DNA from: Prosthecobacter fusiformis
GTDB lineage: Bacteria; Verrucomicrobiota; Verrucomicrobiia; Verrucomicrobiales; Verrucomicrobiaceae
DNA length: 64,000 bases
Assembly (NCBI RefSeq): GCF_004364345.1
Contig: NZ_SOCA01000001.1
Location: 992,001 to 1,056,000, forward strand
Reading direction: 5' to 3'
Shown: in pieces, positions 1-8,655 of the stretch
How the letters are laid out: every line of letters begins with the position of its first letter
Position numbering within the stretch: the stretch's first letter is position 1
Notes under the pieces: generated by a model
The model's input: only the letters and a program-made list of their open reading frames with translations
The model's database searches: none
Told to the model about the DNA's origin: nothing
Program-made: the position numbers and the translations under genes

Positions 1-31
1 CAAATTGACGACGGATCAGCGCGATCTTCAT
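1..31 (-). CDS. 5' end of a gene running off the left edge (possibly a glycosyltransferase)
   Basis: An ATG at 31-29 on the minus strand overlaps the stop codon of the roadblock gene in an ATGA arrangement, so a translationally coupled gene starts here and leaves the window. Only ten codons are visible (MKIALIRRQF). Many group 1 (GT4) glycosyltransferases open with a similar MKIALIRR strand, the first beta strand of a Rossmann-like fold, but ten residues cannot establish a family. The 4-base overlap and shared strand suggest it is the last visible member of the GTPase/roadblock operon. Confidence 0.45.
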   Translation of the reverse strand, partial: MKIALIRRQF

Positions 32-387
32 GGCGCGGTGGCATGGAGGGCGTCTGACAGACTGAAAGATGAGAAGGATTCCGCAGGTGGTGGCGGTGTC
101 GCGAGTTGAGAGAGCAAATCTTCAGACATAGCCTGCAAAACATCGGGGGAGATGTTTTTCCCATGCTCCAGGAGGAGCACACCCTGGGACACCTGGAGGA
201 GGGTGAGGCTGTTTTCCATCCCGTGCAGGGTGATGCTTTTTACCGGAGCGGTGCCGACACGGATGGCGAGTTCGTTTCCTGCCGCATGGACGGCATGGCC
301 GAGGGCGGCGATGCTGGCGGGATCTGAGACCAACTCCCCGCGGAGAGGGGTGAGGCGGCCATCTGGTTGGATGAGTGCAGCAGTCAA
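28..387 (-). CDS. Small roadblock/LC7-type protein
   Basis: This 119-residue protein has the length and alternating helix/strand pattern of a roadblock/LC7 (MglB-like) domain: an N-terminal helix (about residues 22-36), then strands such as IRVGTAPVKSITLHGMENSLT and a hydrophobic strand LLQVSQGVLLLEHG. It has no signal peptide or membrane segment, so it is cytoplasmic. It lies 52 bases downstream of a Ras-like GTPase gene and overlaps the next gene by 4 bases. Roadblock proteins are the usual partners and GTPase-activating subunits of MglA-type GTPases, which fits the context. The domain call rests on pattern and neighbourhood rather than an invariant motif. Confidence 0.6.
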   Translation of the reverse strand: MTAALIQPDGRLTPLRGELVSDPASIAALGHAVHAAGNELAIRVGTAPVKSITLHGMENSLTLLQVSQGVLLLEHGKNISPDVLQAMSEDLLSQLATPPPPAESFSSFSLSDALHATAP

Positions 388-439
388 AACAGTATTAAAA
401 GATCAGGGGTTAAGGCAAAGGAACGACGTTCCTAGCCGG

Positions 440-1081
440 TCACGCAGCAGCCATCTCGGTTTCCCTTCTTCCCTGCTGCTCCTGAAACCTCATGAGCACG
501 GCCTGGGAAATGGCATTGAGCGTGGCCAGGACATTCCGCCCGCCACGGGCATCCGCTTCAAAACTAAGCCAGGGAACGGGACGGTTATTGAGCAAAAATT
601 CGAGGTATTCCACGGGAGCGGAATTCGGCAGGTCCCGCTTGTTGTATTGCAGAACCAGGGGCAGACGCTCCAGGGAGCTACCATTGAGGCGGAGATTCGC
701 CTCCAGCGCCTGGAATGCCTGCACGTTTTCACGCTGGCGATCCATCTGGCTATCGGCGACAAAGACCACTCCATCCGCCTGGCGCAGGACGAGCTGAAGG
801 GTGGCATTGTAAGTGACCTGCCCGGGCACGGTGTAGAGGTGAAAAGCGGTGCGGAAGCCAGGGATGGCCGCGCTTTCCAGGCTGAGAAAATCGAAGAACA
901 AGGTGCGGTCCTGAGCGGTGGAGAGACTAACGAGGTCGCTCCGCCCTTCCGGATCCAGCTTGGCGTGGATCTGCTGCAGGTTGGCGGTCTTCCCGCTCAG
1001 GGGGGTACCACAATAGACGATCTTAAAACTGACCGTCTTTTGCTCGGAATTGATGACAGGCATGGCGGAATGCGGATTCAA
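440..1081 (-). CDS. MglA-like small Ras-type GTPase
   Basis: A 213-residue cytoplasmic small GTPase. The P-loop GTPLSGKT is at residues 25-32, a G3-like TVPGQ follows the strand AFHLYTVPGQV, and the G4 motif NKRD (from LQYNKRDLP) supplies guanine specificity. G3 reads TVPGQ rather than DxxGQ, which is the deviation typical of bacterial MglA-type GTPases. In Myxococcus, MglA with its roadblock partner MglB sets cell polarity. Here the gene sits between two roadblock-type genes and overlaps the stop codon of the upstream one (ATGA at 1081-1078), so the three are probably co-translated. An alternative start is Met7. The cellular process it controls cannot be read from this window. Confidence 0.85.
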   Translation of the reverse strand: MNPHSAMPVINSEQKTVSFKIVYCGTPLSGKTANLQQIHAKLDPEGRSDLVSLSTAQDRTLFFDFLSLESAAIPGFRTAFHLYTVPGQVTYNATLQLVLRQADGVVFVADSQMDRQRENVQAFQALEANLRLNGSSLERLPLVLQYNKRDLPNSAPVEYLEFLLNNRPVPWLSFEADARGGRNVLATLNAISQAVLMRFQEQQGRRETEMAAA

Positions 1082-3681
1082 CCCAGCATCCGGGAAAGCT
1101 CGCGCGCAATCAAGGTGATCTTATCACGAAGCCCCAGAGAAGGGTCTGCATCATGGAGTACGCCCAGGATGGCCCCTTCAGGAAAACAAAAAGTCATCAG
1201 GCGGTCCCCGGAGGTGAGGGTAAAGGTTTCCGCATCCGCGATGCCGATGAGCGGAGCGAGGGTGCGCAGGTGATGGGCGAGATCTGTGGCCTGTTTTTGA
1301 AATTCGCGTGCCTGCGGCTTGTGCGCACCCACGTGGGAGAAGGCGCGATCCCCCTGAAGGCAGACACAAGCGGCGATGCCGGGCAGTGAGCAGACCATTT
1401 CCACGATGCGTTGTGGACTGAGATCATCATCCGTACCTAGCAGGGCGCGCAGAAGGATTTGATCCGGATTGGAATCATGAGACTGGATACCCAGTGCGGG
1501 AGTAGCAGCCTTGCCGGTAGGTGCAGGACGTGACGGAGCTGGTGCCGACGCGGGGGCGGGGCGGCTGCGCACGGTCTCTTCAGATGAGGGCGGGATAAAG
1601 GGAGAGGCCGTCCTGGCTACAGGTGGCGGTGGGGCACGCTCAGGAACGGGCTCTGGCAGTGGGGGTGGGGCAGCTTCCTCGGCGACATCCACAATATGAG
1701 TGGCCGTCTTGCCAGTGAAGGGATTCGTCACCGGAATGGCGGGGGCAGGAGGCACAGCGCCGTATCCATCCGAAGGCTGAGCTCCCAAAAGCTGGGCGCT
1801 GCTGAAGCCATCCGCAGGCGGCTGCGGAAAGGAGGCCTGACGTGGCGCAGGGGCCGGGGACTGTGAGACAAAGGGCTGCCCAGGGGAAGACACCTCCGGC
1901 ATGGAAACCGGTGGCGAGTAAGCGGGCGGCTGCGGCGCTGCGGGCACTGCAAAGGGATTCATCAAGGGCGGACTGGAGGCCGGGAATGCCGCCATGGGAG
2001 AAGCTATCGTGGCCTGTGCCGGAGCCAGCGCACTGGCGAAAAGGGGGACGGAAGGAGTCATGCCCGCAGGGGTCCCACCGTTAGAAAAAGAGGGAGCTGG
2101 CTGAGGCGCAGCAGGTGGGGCCTCCGGCTGCGCAGGCGGCGTGAAGGCGAAGGGTGATGGATTCCCCTGGGCCGGCGGCGTCATGGACGTGGTCATCATG
2201 ACAGGCGCAGAAAGTTCAGGCTGGCCCAGGCTAGCAAGATTGGGCAAGGTGGGCGGGGACTCGCCATTGAGTGCTGCGTGGATTTCCTCCTGAGGAATGC
2301 GCAGTTGGAAATCCCGCTTGGCATGGTTTAGCACATTGCGAAAACCGACATCGGTGATGCCATCGATCAACTTGCCCAGTTCCGCCAGGGGAGCAGGAGA
2401 CTGTGCCCACTCACGCACCGTGGAGGCTGGCTGGCTGGTCATGATCCAGCTAGGGACCATGATGGGATCAAAGCCCAGCTCAGCCACACTGTAACCCCGA
2501 AGCAAAGCAGCAAGGCCGATGCGCAGAGTGGAACCTCCAGCCGCCGCAGAGGGAGCCATGGAGATGCCAGCCATGGCTGGCGGAGAAGGTTGCATTCCAA
2601 AAGGACGGGCAGGGACATCCGGCGCAGGCTGACCTGTGGGCACTGCCTTCGGGCCAAACAAGGAGGCAAAGGGAGATTCCACTGGGGCGGGTTGGGCAGG
2701 AGCGGGAGCGGGTGCTGCCACCGTGAAAGGCGCAAAAGGAGACGCGGGCGTCTCCGCTGAGGGGGCACCGCCTAGCACACTGAATGGGGAAGCGGGAGCA
2801 GGCATAGCGGCTGGCACCGGCTGGGCCGCAGAAAAAGGACTGGCCATCTGAGCCGGAGGCTGTGGCTCCGCAGACTTGACGCCAAAAGGAGAAGATGTAG
2901 CAGCCGTCTCAGGTGCTCTACCGGCAGGGGCCACCGCCGCAAAAGGGCTGCTGACAGGAAAAACCGGATGTCCCGCACCCGGCAGGGACAGGGCGGGAGT
3001 CTCCCGCGGAATGTCAGCCAGCGGGGGTGGCGGTCCATTCCTGCGGGGGGGCAGCGCCGTACCGCCCTGACCCGGAGAGGCGGCGGCGAAAGGGCTGGCA
3101 GCCTGTTGAGGCTGGACCGAACCAAAAGGCGACGCCGCCGGGGCCGCCTGGCCTCCTGCCTGCTGGGCACTGGCGATCAACCTCGGCAATTTAGACGCCG
3201 GTAGCGGCACCATGCGTGGATCTTGGGGCGAGACCGGAGCCTGGAACAGGGCGGGGCAGACGCGATAGATTTCAAAAATGGGCAGAGCTGCCTGCCCGCT
3301 ACGCAAGGCGGCATCCAGCACCTGGGGGGAGACCGCCACAGGCTGCTCCGGGGAGAGGGCATTCAGCCGCACCATGTCCGGCGGCAGCTGCGGGAGCACA
3401 TCCCCCACGGTCAAAGCGGGACTGGCAGGGGCCGCACCCTGGGCGGTAAAGGGGGATGCCTGCACAGCCGCAGCCTGGAATGATTCACCCGCGACTGTCC
3501 GGAACAAGGCCCCGCCATTGCCAAAAGGAACCGCAGAATTGAGCGATGGGGCCTGAAAATTTCCCGAAGATCCGTTCATCGCGTGCGGAGAGGATCCGTT
3601 CATACCTGTGGGCATGTCGGCCATTTCCTGACCTTGGGGGTCAGTAGCAGGCTGAAACATGCTGCGAAACGAAAATCCCAT
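1078..3681 (-). CDS. Long Pro/Ala-rich protein with C-terminal roadblock-like domain and repeated SPF motifs
   Basis: An 867-residue protein with three parts. The N-terminal region (about 85-170) holds a folded-looking module around LTVGDVLPQLPPDMVRLN and IFEIYRVCPALF. A long low-complexity Pro/Ala/Gln linker (about 175-735) is interrupted by a second compact segment (about 390-480). The C-terminal 130 residues (from DQILLRALLGTDDDL to the end) resemble a roadblock/LC7 domain: helix, strand GIAACVCLQGDRAF, helix, strand, helix. At least a dozen short motifs of the form (A/S)SPF or NPF punctuate the linker. There is no signal peptide. The stop overlaps the start of the MglA-like GTPase, so it is probably a scaffold or effector of that GTPase. 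The function is inferred from context only. Confidence 0.7.
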   Translation of the reverse strand: MGFSFRSMFQPATDPQGQEMADMPTGMNGSSPHAMNGSSGNFQAPSLNSAVPFGNGGALFRTVAGESFQAAAVQASPFTAQGAAPASPALTVGDVLPQLPPDMVRLNALSPEQPVAVSPQVLDAALRSGQAALPIFEIYRVCPALFQAPVSPQDPRMVPLPASKLPRLIASAQQAGGQAAPAASPFGSVQPQQAASPFAAASPGQGGTALPPRRNGPPPPLADIPRETPALSLPGAGHPVFPVSSPFAAVAPAGRAPETAATSSPFGVKSAEPQPPAQMASPFSAAQPVPAAMPAPASPFSVLGGAPSAETPASPFAPFTVAAPAPAPAQPAPVESPFASLFGPKAVPTGQPAPDVPARPFGMQPSPPAMAGISMAPSAAAGGSTLRIGLAALLRGYSVAELGFDPIMVPSWIMTSQPASTVREWAQSPAPLAELGKLIDGITDVGFRNVLNHAKRDFQLRIPQEEIHAALNGESPPTLPNLASLGQPELSAPVMMTTSMTPPAQGNPSPFAFTPPAQPEAPPAAPQPAPSFSNGGTPAGMTPSVPLFASALAPAQATIASPMAAFPASSPPLMNPFAVPAAPQPPAYSPPVSMPEVSSPGQPFVSQSPAPAPRQASFPQPPADGFSSAQLLGAQPSDGYGAVPPAPAIPVTNPFTGKTATHIVDVAEEAAPPPLPEPVPERAPPPPVARTASPFIPPSSEETVRSRPAPASAPAPSRPAPTGKAATPALGIQSHDSNPDQILLRALLGTDDDLSPQRIVEMVCSLPGIAACVCLQGDRAFSHVGAHKPQAREFQKQATDLAHHLRTLAPLIGIADAETFTLTSGDRLMTFCFPEGAILGVLHDADPSLGLRDKITLIARELSRMLG

Positions 3682-3857
3682 CAGAAACGAATAATGAATG
3701 AATGCCAGGGCTCACCAAGTGGAGTTCAATGGTGGACCTTTGTCGGGGGTGAAGCGATGCAAAGATCACGCCATTCGTATAACATAATAATCAAGAGTTC
3801 TTAAGTCCAGGCATTTCCTCAGCCAGATTTTTTCTTTCCTCCCGCGAAACTGGCTGC

Positions 3858-4373
3858 ATGCATATGCTGATTGCGGTTGGCATGGCGCTGGCTAAACTGG
3901 ATTCAATGTCCAGCCTCAACTCTGAGCCGCGCATCGAACCGGCGACCATCGAAGACATGCCGCAGCTCGTCGAGCTGCTGGTCGCTCTTTTTAGCGAAGA
4001 GGCGGACTTCCGGCCTGATAAAAACAAACAGGAACATGGCCTGAGGCTCATCCTGGAACAGCCTAACCGGGGCCGCATTTTCGTCCTGCGGACGGACCAC
4101 ATGCTCATCGGCATGGTGAATCTGCTTTTCACCATCAGCACGGCTGAAGGCGGGCTGGTCATCCTCATGGAGGACGTCATCGTCCACCCACAGCATCGGC
4201 GCATGGGGTATGGCGGCAGGCTGCTGAACCACGCCATCGACTTTGCGCGGGAAAAACATTTTCGCCGCATCACCCTTTTGACGGACAAAATCAGCGCTGA
4301 ATCTCAGGCCTTCTTTGCCAAACACGGTTTTAGTTTTTCCAGCATGATCCCCATGCGCCTAGTCTTCGAATGA
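3858..4373 (+). CDS. GNAT-family N-acetyltransferase
   Basis: A single-domain GNAT protein. The acetyl-CoA-binding motif A is clear in VIVHPQHRRMGYGGRLLNHA (the V-x-P-x-x-R/Q-x-x-G-x-G/A pattern), preceded by the strand GGLVILMEDV and followed by the typical C-terminal QAFFAKHGFSF. The N-terminal region EPATIEDMPQLVELLVALF matches the first GNAT helix. The frame allows a start at 3858, but the natural-looking start is Met17 (3906), giving 155 residues that begin MSSLNSEPRIEPAT. The substrate cannot be predicted. The gene diverges from the GTPase/roadblock operon. Confidence 0.85.
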   Translation: MHMLIAVGMALAKLDSMSSLNSEPRIEPATIEDMPQLVELLVALFSEEADFRPDKNKQEHGLRLILEQPNRGRIFVLRTDHMLIGMVNLLFTISTAEGGLVILMEDVIVHPQHRRMGYGGRLLNHAIDFAREKHFRRITLLTDKISAESQAFFAKHGFSFSSMIPMRLVFE

Positions 4374-4487
4374 CGGCCCAGGGCGTATGGAGGTGAGACT
4401 ATCCCTTAACCCATGAACGCTCTCCTCGCCTTTCCCATTTATTTTCGTCGGCCTGCGGCGGGTGCCTACGCAGCGAATACGGCGGCC

Positions 4488-4724
4488 ATGGACTGGTTTG
4501 TCATCGCCACCCTGTGCTTTTTCTTTTTCCTGCTTGGCTGCATCGCCACCGCTGCCTGGGTGATCTGGAAACGCAGTACCCGGCCTGCCCCGCATGTGAA
4601 GCTGCTGATGGAACTGGAGGAGAGCGACGAGGACCACCTCATCCGCAATGCTGATGAAAAGCCCGCCAAGGAACCGCCGCAGCGGGATCCCTGGGAGAAA
4701 GAACCGGAGTGGTGGAAACAATAA
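4488..4724 (+). CDS. Small single-pass membrane protein
   Basis: A 78-residue protein beginning MDWFVIATLCFFFFLLG: one N-terminal transmembrane helix (about residues 3-26), then a charged cytoplasmic tail rich in Glu, Asp and Lys that ends in WWKQ. The frame stays open upstream to an ATG at 4413, which would add 25 less convincing residues. A GGAGGTGA sequence lies at 4389-4396 but is too far from either start to decide between them. It is followed 46 bases later by the epimerase gene. No family was recognised. Confidence 0.6.
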   Translation: MDWFVIATLCFFFFLLGCIATAAWVIWKRSTRPAPHVKLLMELEESDEDHLIRNADEKPAKEPPQRDPWEKEPEWWKQ

Positions 4725-4770
4725 CCAAGGATCAAAGGCGCAAAATGCCCGCCCTATCCGTATAAGATCC

Positions 4771-5667
4771 ATGCGCATTGGAATTACAGGAGCCACGGGC
4801 CTCATCGGCAGAGCTTTCTCCAAGCTCGCCACGGCCAGTGGTCATGAGGTGGTGGCCTATAGCCGGCGCAATACCCCCACCAAGAATACGACGCAAACCC
4901 TGCGAATGCCAGCGGACGCCCCGCATAAACTGCCGGAAACCCGGCTGGATGCCTTGGTGCACCTGGCCGGGGAGCCACTGACGGGTCTGTGGACCGCCAG
5001 CAAGCGGGAGCGCATCTGGAAAAGCCGGGTGGACCTGACAGAGGCCCTGATGGATCATGTCAAAAGTTGGTCCCCAACCAACCGCCCGCCCGTGGTCCTG
5101 GGCGGCTCCGGCATCGGATTTTATGGCAGCCGTGGAGATAGCGTACTGGATGAAACGAGCCCTCGCGGCAGCGGTTTCCTGGCGGATCTCTGTGGGCAAT
5201 GGGAGGCTGCAGCCCACCGGGCCAGTGCCTGGGACGCGCGCATCATCCACCTGCGCACCAGCATGGTCCTGGCGCGAGAAGGTGGTGCTTATCCCCTGAT
5301 GCGCCAGGCCTTTCGCTGCGGCATGGGCGGCAGGCTGGGCAGCGGACGGCAGTGGATGTCCTGGATCCATGTGGATGACGAAGCCGCCATGATCCTATGG
5401 GCCCTGGAAAACAGCAGCCTGCAAGGCCCGCTCAACCTCTGCTCCCCCGCCCCGGAGCTCAATAGCAACTTCACCCGAAAGCTGGCCCACAGCCTGCACC
5501 GCCCAGCTTTTATGCATGCGCCCGCCTTTGCCCTGCGCCTGCTCCTGCGCGGCATGGCGGATGAAATGCTTCTTTGCAGCCAAAAAGCGGTTCCAGGCAC
5601 CGCCGGACAAGAAGGCTATCACTTCGCCTTTCCCACCCTGGAAGGTGCCCTGGCGGACTTGCGCTAG
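4771..5667 (+). CDS. TIGR01777-type NAD(P)-binding epimerase (YfcH/SDR39U1-like)
   Basis: A 298-residue extended SDR-fold protein. The N-terminal dinucleotide-binding motif is GITGATGLIGRAF, after MRI. Downstream landmarks of the TIGR01777/SDR39U1 family are visible: LVHLAGEPL, the GSGIGFYGSRGD segment, an FLADLCGQWEAAA helix, the IIHLRTSMVLAREGGAYP stretch and the WMSWIHVDDEA strand. The start was set at 4771 because the glycine motif should begin within about ten residues of the N-terminus; the longer frame from 4648 overlaps the preceding gene. Members are cytoplasmic and their physiological substrate is unknown. Confidence 0.88.
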   Translation: MRIGITGATGLIGRAFSKLATASGHEVVAYSRRNTPTKNTTQTLRMPADAPHKLPETRLDALVHLAGEPLTGLWTASKRERIWKSRVDLTEALMDHVKSWSPTNRPPVVLGGSGIGFYGSRGDSVLDETSPRGSGFLADLCGQWEAAAHRASAWDARIIHLRTSMVLAREGGAYPLMRQAFRCGMGGRLGSGRQWMSWIHVDDEAAMILWALENSSLQGPLNLCSPAPELNSNFTRKLAHSLHRPAFMHAPAFALRLLLRGMADEMLLCSQKAVPGTAGQEGYHFAFPTLEGALADLR

Positions 5668-5776
5668 AGAAAGATTTGCGGGTGCCGCATCTGTGGCGGA
5701 AGGTTGACAGACGCACTGGCAAACAAAGCCCGCGTACCCAGCGCAGACGCCTGCTCTCCCTTGCGAATACCCCCTT

Positions 5777-6655
5777 ATGGCCGCCCTTCAGACCACCATC
5801 GGCATCATTTACGATTACGATCAGACGCTCAGCCCCACCTACATGCAGGATGAGACGCTGTTCCCCCACTTCGGCATCAATCCGACCCAGTTTTGGAAAA
5901 AGAGCCGCGAGCTGGTGGACCAGGAAGGTTATGATGGCGAGCTGGCCTACCTCAAATGCATGCTCGATTACCTGGAGATGGACCGCCCCACCAATGACGA
6001 GCTGCGCGTCCTTGGAGCCAAACTCCGCTATTTCAAAGGCGTGCCCGAGGTCTTCAATGAAATGAACAACGTCATCTCAGATCAGCATCGTTTGTTAGGC
6101 ATCAAGGTGGAGCATTACATCATCTCTTCCGGCCTCAAGATCCTGCTGGAGGGCAGCTCCCTGGCCCCTTTTGTGAAGCGCATCTTTGGCTGCGAATTCG
6201 GCCAGGACAAAGACGGCCGCATCAGCTTCCCCAAGCGCGTCATCAGCCACACCACCAAGACGCAGTACATCTTCCGCATCAACAAAGGCATGCTGGAACC
6301 GCATGAGGACGTTAACGACCACATGGACCCCGAGCTGCGGCCCATCCCCTTCCAGAACATGATCTACATCGGCGACGGCCCCACGGACGTCCCCTGCTTC
6401 ACCCTCATGAAGCGCTACGGCGGCCACGCCATCGCCGTCTATAACGCCGAGGACAAGGACCGCGCCAGCTTCCGCAAATGCTACCAGCTCAACGCCCTGG
6501 CCGACCGCGTCAAACACATCGCCCCCGCCGACTACCGCGCCGGCAGCCACCTGCGTCTGCTCCTGGAAGAAATGGTCCTCGACATCGCCGACGGCATCGT
6601 CCGCCGGAAGAAGCTCCAGTTCGAAGAAGGCACGGTCTCAGCACCGCATTTTTAA
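5777..6655 (+). CDS. HAD-superfamily hydrolase
   Basis: A 292-residue haloacid dehalogenase-type phosphatase. Motif I is YDYDQTLSP with the nucleophile at Asp13 and the acid/base at Asp15. Motif II is the Ser-containing strand YIISSGLK, and motif IV is IYIGDGPTDVPCF with the metal-binding Asp pair. The large insert between motifs I and II (about residues 20-110, helical) suggests a C1 cap domain. It is cytoplasmic, with no signal peptide. Substrate is unknown: the architecture resembles phosphoserine phosphatase-like members but is not diagnostic. It starts 109 bases after the epimerase gene on the same strand. Confidence 0.82.
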   Translation: MAALQTTIGIIYDYDQTLSPTYMQDETLFPHFGINPTQFWKKSRELVDQEGYDGELAYLKCMLDYLEMDRPTNDELRVLGAKLRYFKGVPEVFNEMNNVISDQHRLLGIKVEHYIISSGLKILLEGSSLAPFVKRIFGCEFGQDKDGRISFPKRVISHTTKTQYIFRINKGMLEPHEDVNDHMDPELRPIPFQNMIYIGDGPTDVPCFTLMKRYGGHAIAVYNAEDKDRASFRKCYQLNALADRVKHIAPADYRAGSHLRLLLEEMVLDIADGIVRRKKLQFEEGTVSAPHF

Positions 6656-6750
6656 TTGCTCTCCCAGAAGCGCCACATCCGCGGCTTCCTTAGAGCCGTC
6701 CCGGAAGACATGTGCCATTTGATGCCTTTGAGAGCATTTGCATTTGCCTG

Positions 6751-8058
6751 TTAAGGATCAGAACCAGAGGCAGGTGCAGTTGGTGTCACTTGGGGTGCCT
6801 CGACGGCGGGTGGGGTGACGACTTGATTGGTGATGCTGACGCCGTTGCCGGTCAACATGCTGAGCACAAGACCAGCGGAGGTGGAGATTGAATTGCCAGG
6901 GCCGGTGACAGAGGACACAAGCTGCAATATTGCTCCCGTCGAGAACCCTGCGGACATTTGAGGCAGTGACGTGGTTGCGGGCTCTGGTTCTTGATCCACC
7001 TCGGCCACGGTTTCGGTGGCGGGGATGTCGAAGAGGGTGAGGACGATGGCCTCTCCCCGGCGGAAGAGCATGAGGATCTGGTAGGCTACAGTGGGGTCCA
7101 TCCCTTCAGGCAGTCGGCTGTAGGGCCGGTAGCCCAGCAGGTGCAGATTGACGAGCAGATTGTATACAGCCATGGGGTCGGAATTCAGGTCGGGTGGCAG
7201 AAAGCCAGCGGGCAGGATGTAAAGGGCAAAGGTGGGCAGGGCATTGCTGGCCTGGCTGCTTTGGTAATCCTGCATCTGGCGCAGGGCGGCCCACTGGTTC
7301 TCTGTCAGACTGGCGTTTCCCTGGAAATCAAATTGAATGCCGAGCTGGCTGGCGAGTGTGCTTAAATGTGAGAGTGCCTCACTGCTTTCGCTCAGCGGGC
7401 GGCCTTCATCATCCCTGAGGCCGGAGAGCAGGTCCTTCATGGCACCCTTTCTGGCGGTCTGCGGGTAGGGGCCGGGCTGTAATTTCAGGGTGATGCGGTT
7501 CTCCGTGACCTCCACGGTGCAGCCTGCCTGGGTGGCTACGTTTTGCACCGCTGTCAGGTAGGGGATGCTCTGGCTGAAAAGGGTGACACGTCTGCCCATG
7601 GCGGCGGTGGGCATGGTAACGGCCAGTCTGTGCAGCGCAAGTGCGCGCTCGGAGTCGGTCTCTTGGAGTTTCGTTCTGAGGATGGACATGGCCATGCCGA
7701 GCTGCACGTTTTCCAGCAACACATCGGTGAGGTAGTAATCCTCCAGCCTGCGGGTGAGGCTGATCTCTTCGAACATCGGCTCGGTGATCTCGGGCTTCGA
7801 ATCGCCAGCAAGCGTGGTTTCCAGCCGTAGCAGCTCGGTTAGAGCGTTGGCGGTTCGGGGCAGAGACGCCAGCGTCTCCATAGGCTCCACCTTGCGCGCC
7901 GCCGCCGCAGTGCCTGCTTCTGCTTTCGCCGGAGCCTCGGCGGGTGCGGCCAGCCAGAACATGAAAGCTGTCAGCCCCAGGAAAACGAGGCCGCCCGCGA
8001 GGATGTATCCACGCAGCGGCCTGGGAAGCGATGAAAAAGAGTGACTGACAGGCGGCAT
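6751..8058 (-). CDS. Membrane-anchored protein with an STN/secretin-N-like segment
   Basis: A 435-residue protein with a short cytoplasmic tail, one transmembrane helix (about residues 16-38, YILAGGLVFLGLTAFMFWL) and an Ala-rich periplasmic linker. The segment from LLENVQLGMAMSILRTKL to QAGCTVEVTENRITLKL has the strand-helix-strand rhythm of the short STN/secretin N-terminal domain found in many Verrucomicrobia proteins (amphipathic helix, then VTLFSQSIPYLTAVQNVATQAG). The C-terminal half matches no family I know, and the last 60 residues are Thr/Val/Pro rich. The start was placed at 8058 because the frame upstream (to 8265) runs into another gene and lacks a sensible N-terminus. The domain call is tentative. 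Confidence 0.6.
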   Translation of the reverse strand: MPPVSHSFSSLPRPLRGYILAGGLVFLGLTAFMFWLAAPAEAPAKAEAGTAAAARKVEPMETLASLPRTANALTELLRLETTLAGDSKPEITEPMFEEISLTRRLEDYYLTDVLLENVQLGMAMSILRTKLQETDSERALALHRLAVTMPTAAMGRRVTLFSQSIPYLTAVQNVATQAGCTVEVTENRITLKLQPGPYPQTARKGAMKDLLSGLRDDEGRPLSESSEALSHLSTLASQLGIQFDFQGNASLTENQWAALRQMQDYQSSQASNALPTFALYILPAGFLPPDLNSDPMAVYNLLVNLHLLGYRPYSRLPEGMDPTVAYQILMLFRRGEAIVLTLFDIPATETVAEVDQEPEPATTSLPQMSAGFSTGAILQLVSSVTGPGNSISTSAGLVLSMLTGNGVSITNQVVTPPAVEAPQVTPTAPASGSDP

Positions 8059-8233
8059 ACGGCTAAGAAAAATCCTTGTATTCAGTCTCGCACAATTCCC
8101 GCTGATAGGAACCTTTTTTGCGCTCCCCATGTTCGCCATGATTTGGAGACTGGGCGAATGCTTGAAGTAAAAGTAAAAGATGCCAGGCAAAAATGGCCCG
8201 ATAACATGCCAGACAAAAGTGAAATTATCGCTC

Positions 8234-8551
8234 TCACAATGTATCAATGCCTGTCTGGATAACATATGCCAAACAACGGGCCATGTAGATAAAGAACATC
8301 ACGGCTAATTCCACCGAAACAACAGCCACTCGACGCCAAGTGGCATAAAAAGACTGAGTCGCGCTCCACGCCAACCAAGCCGAGACAGCGCCAAGAAAAA
8401 TGTGAATCCCGAACCACAGCGGCTCAGGGATGCCGCCTGAGGTGACATTGCCGTCGCGCATCCTGAGGTAATGGTCAACCCCAGCCTCAATGCCGAAACC
8501 ACCAAAAAACCGGAGCCACGCCGCAAGGGTGTATTGGAATGCGCGTTTCAA
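8234..8551 (-). CDS. Small integral membrane protein, unknown
   Basis: A 105-residue hydrophobic protein with two or three predicted transmembrane helices: LWFGIHIFLGAVSAWLAWSA and VAVVSVELAVMFFIYMARCLAYV, plus an amphipathic N-terminal helix. No family was recognised. It lies between the secreted 713-residue protein gene (its upstream neighbour on the same strand, 104 bases away) and the STN-like protein gene. Confidence 0.55.
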   Translation of the reverse strand: MKRAFQYTLAAWLRFFGGFGIEAGVDHYLRMRDGNVTSGGIPEPLWFGIHIFLGAVSAWLAWSATQSFYATWRRVAVVSVELAVMFFIYMARCLAYVIQTGIDTL

Positions 8552-8655
8552 GGTAAAGAGTGAGGAGTCGTTGTCTTGGAAGACACCAGGATAACAGGTT
8601 AAATTCTCGGAGGAAGCGATGGCCAGTACGGAGATCGCCAGCTTTCAGCACCGGG

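Noticed and set aside
152-1273. 373-codon plus-strand frame across the GTPase gene
   Set aside because: Opposite an obvious GTPase with a P-loop and NKxD; no independent support.
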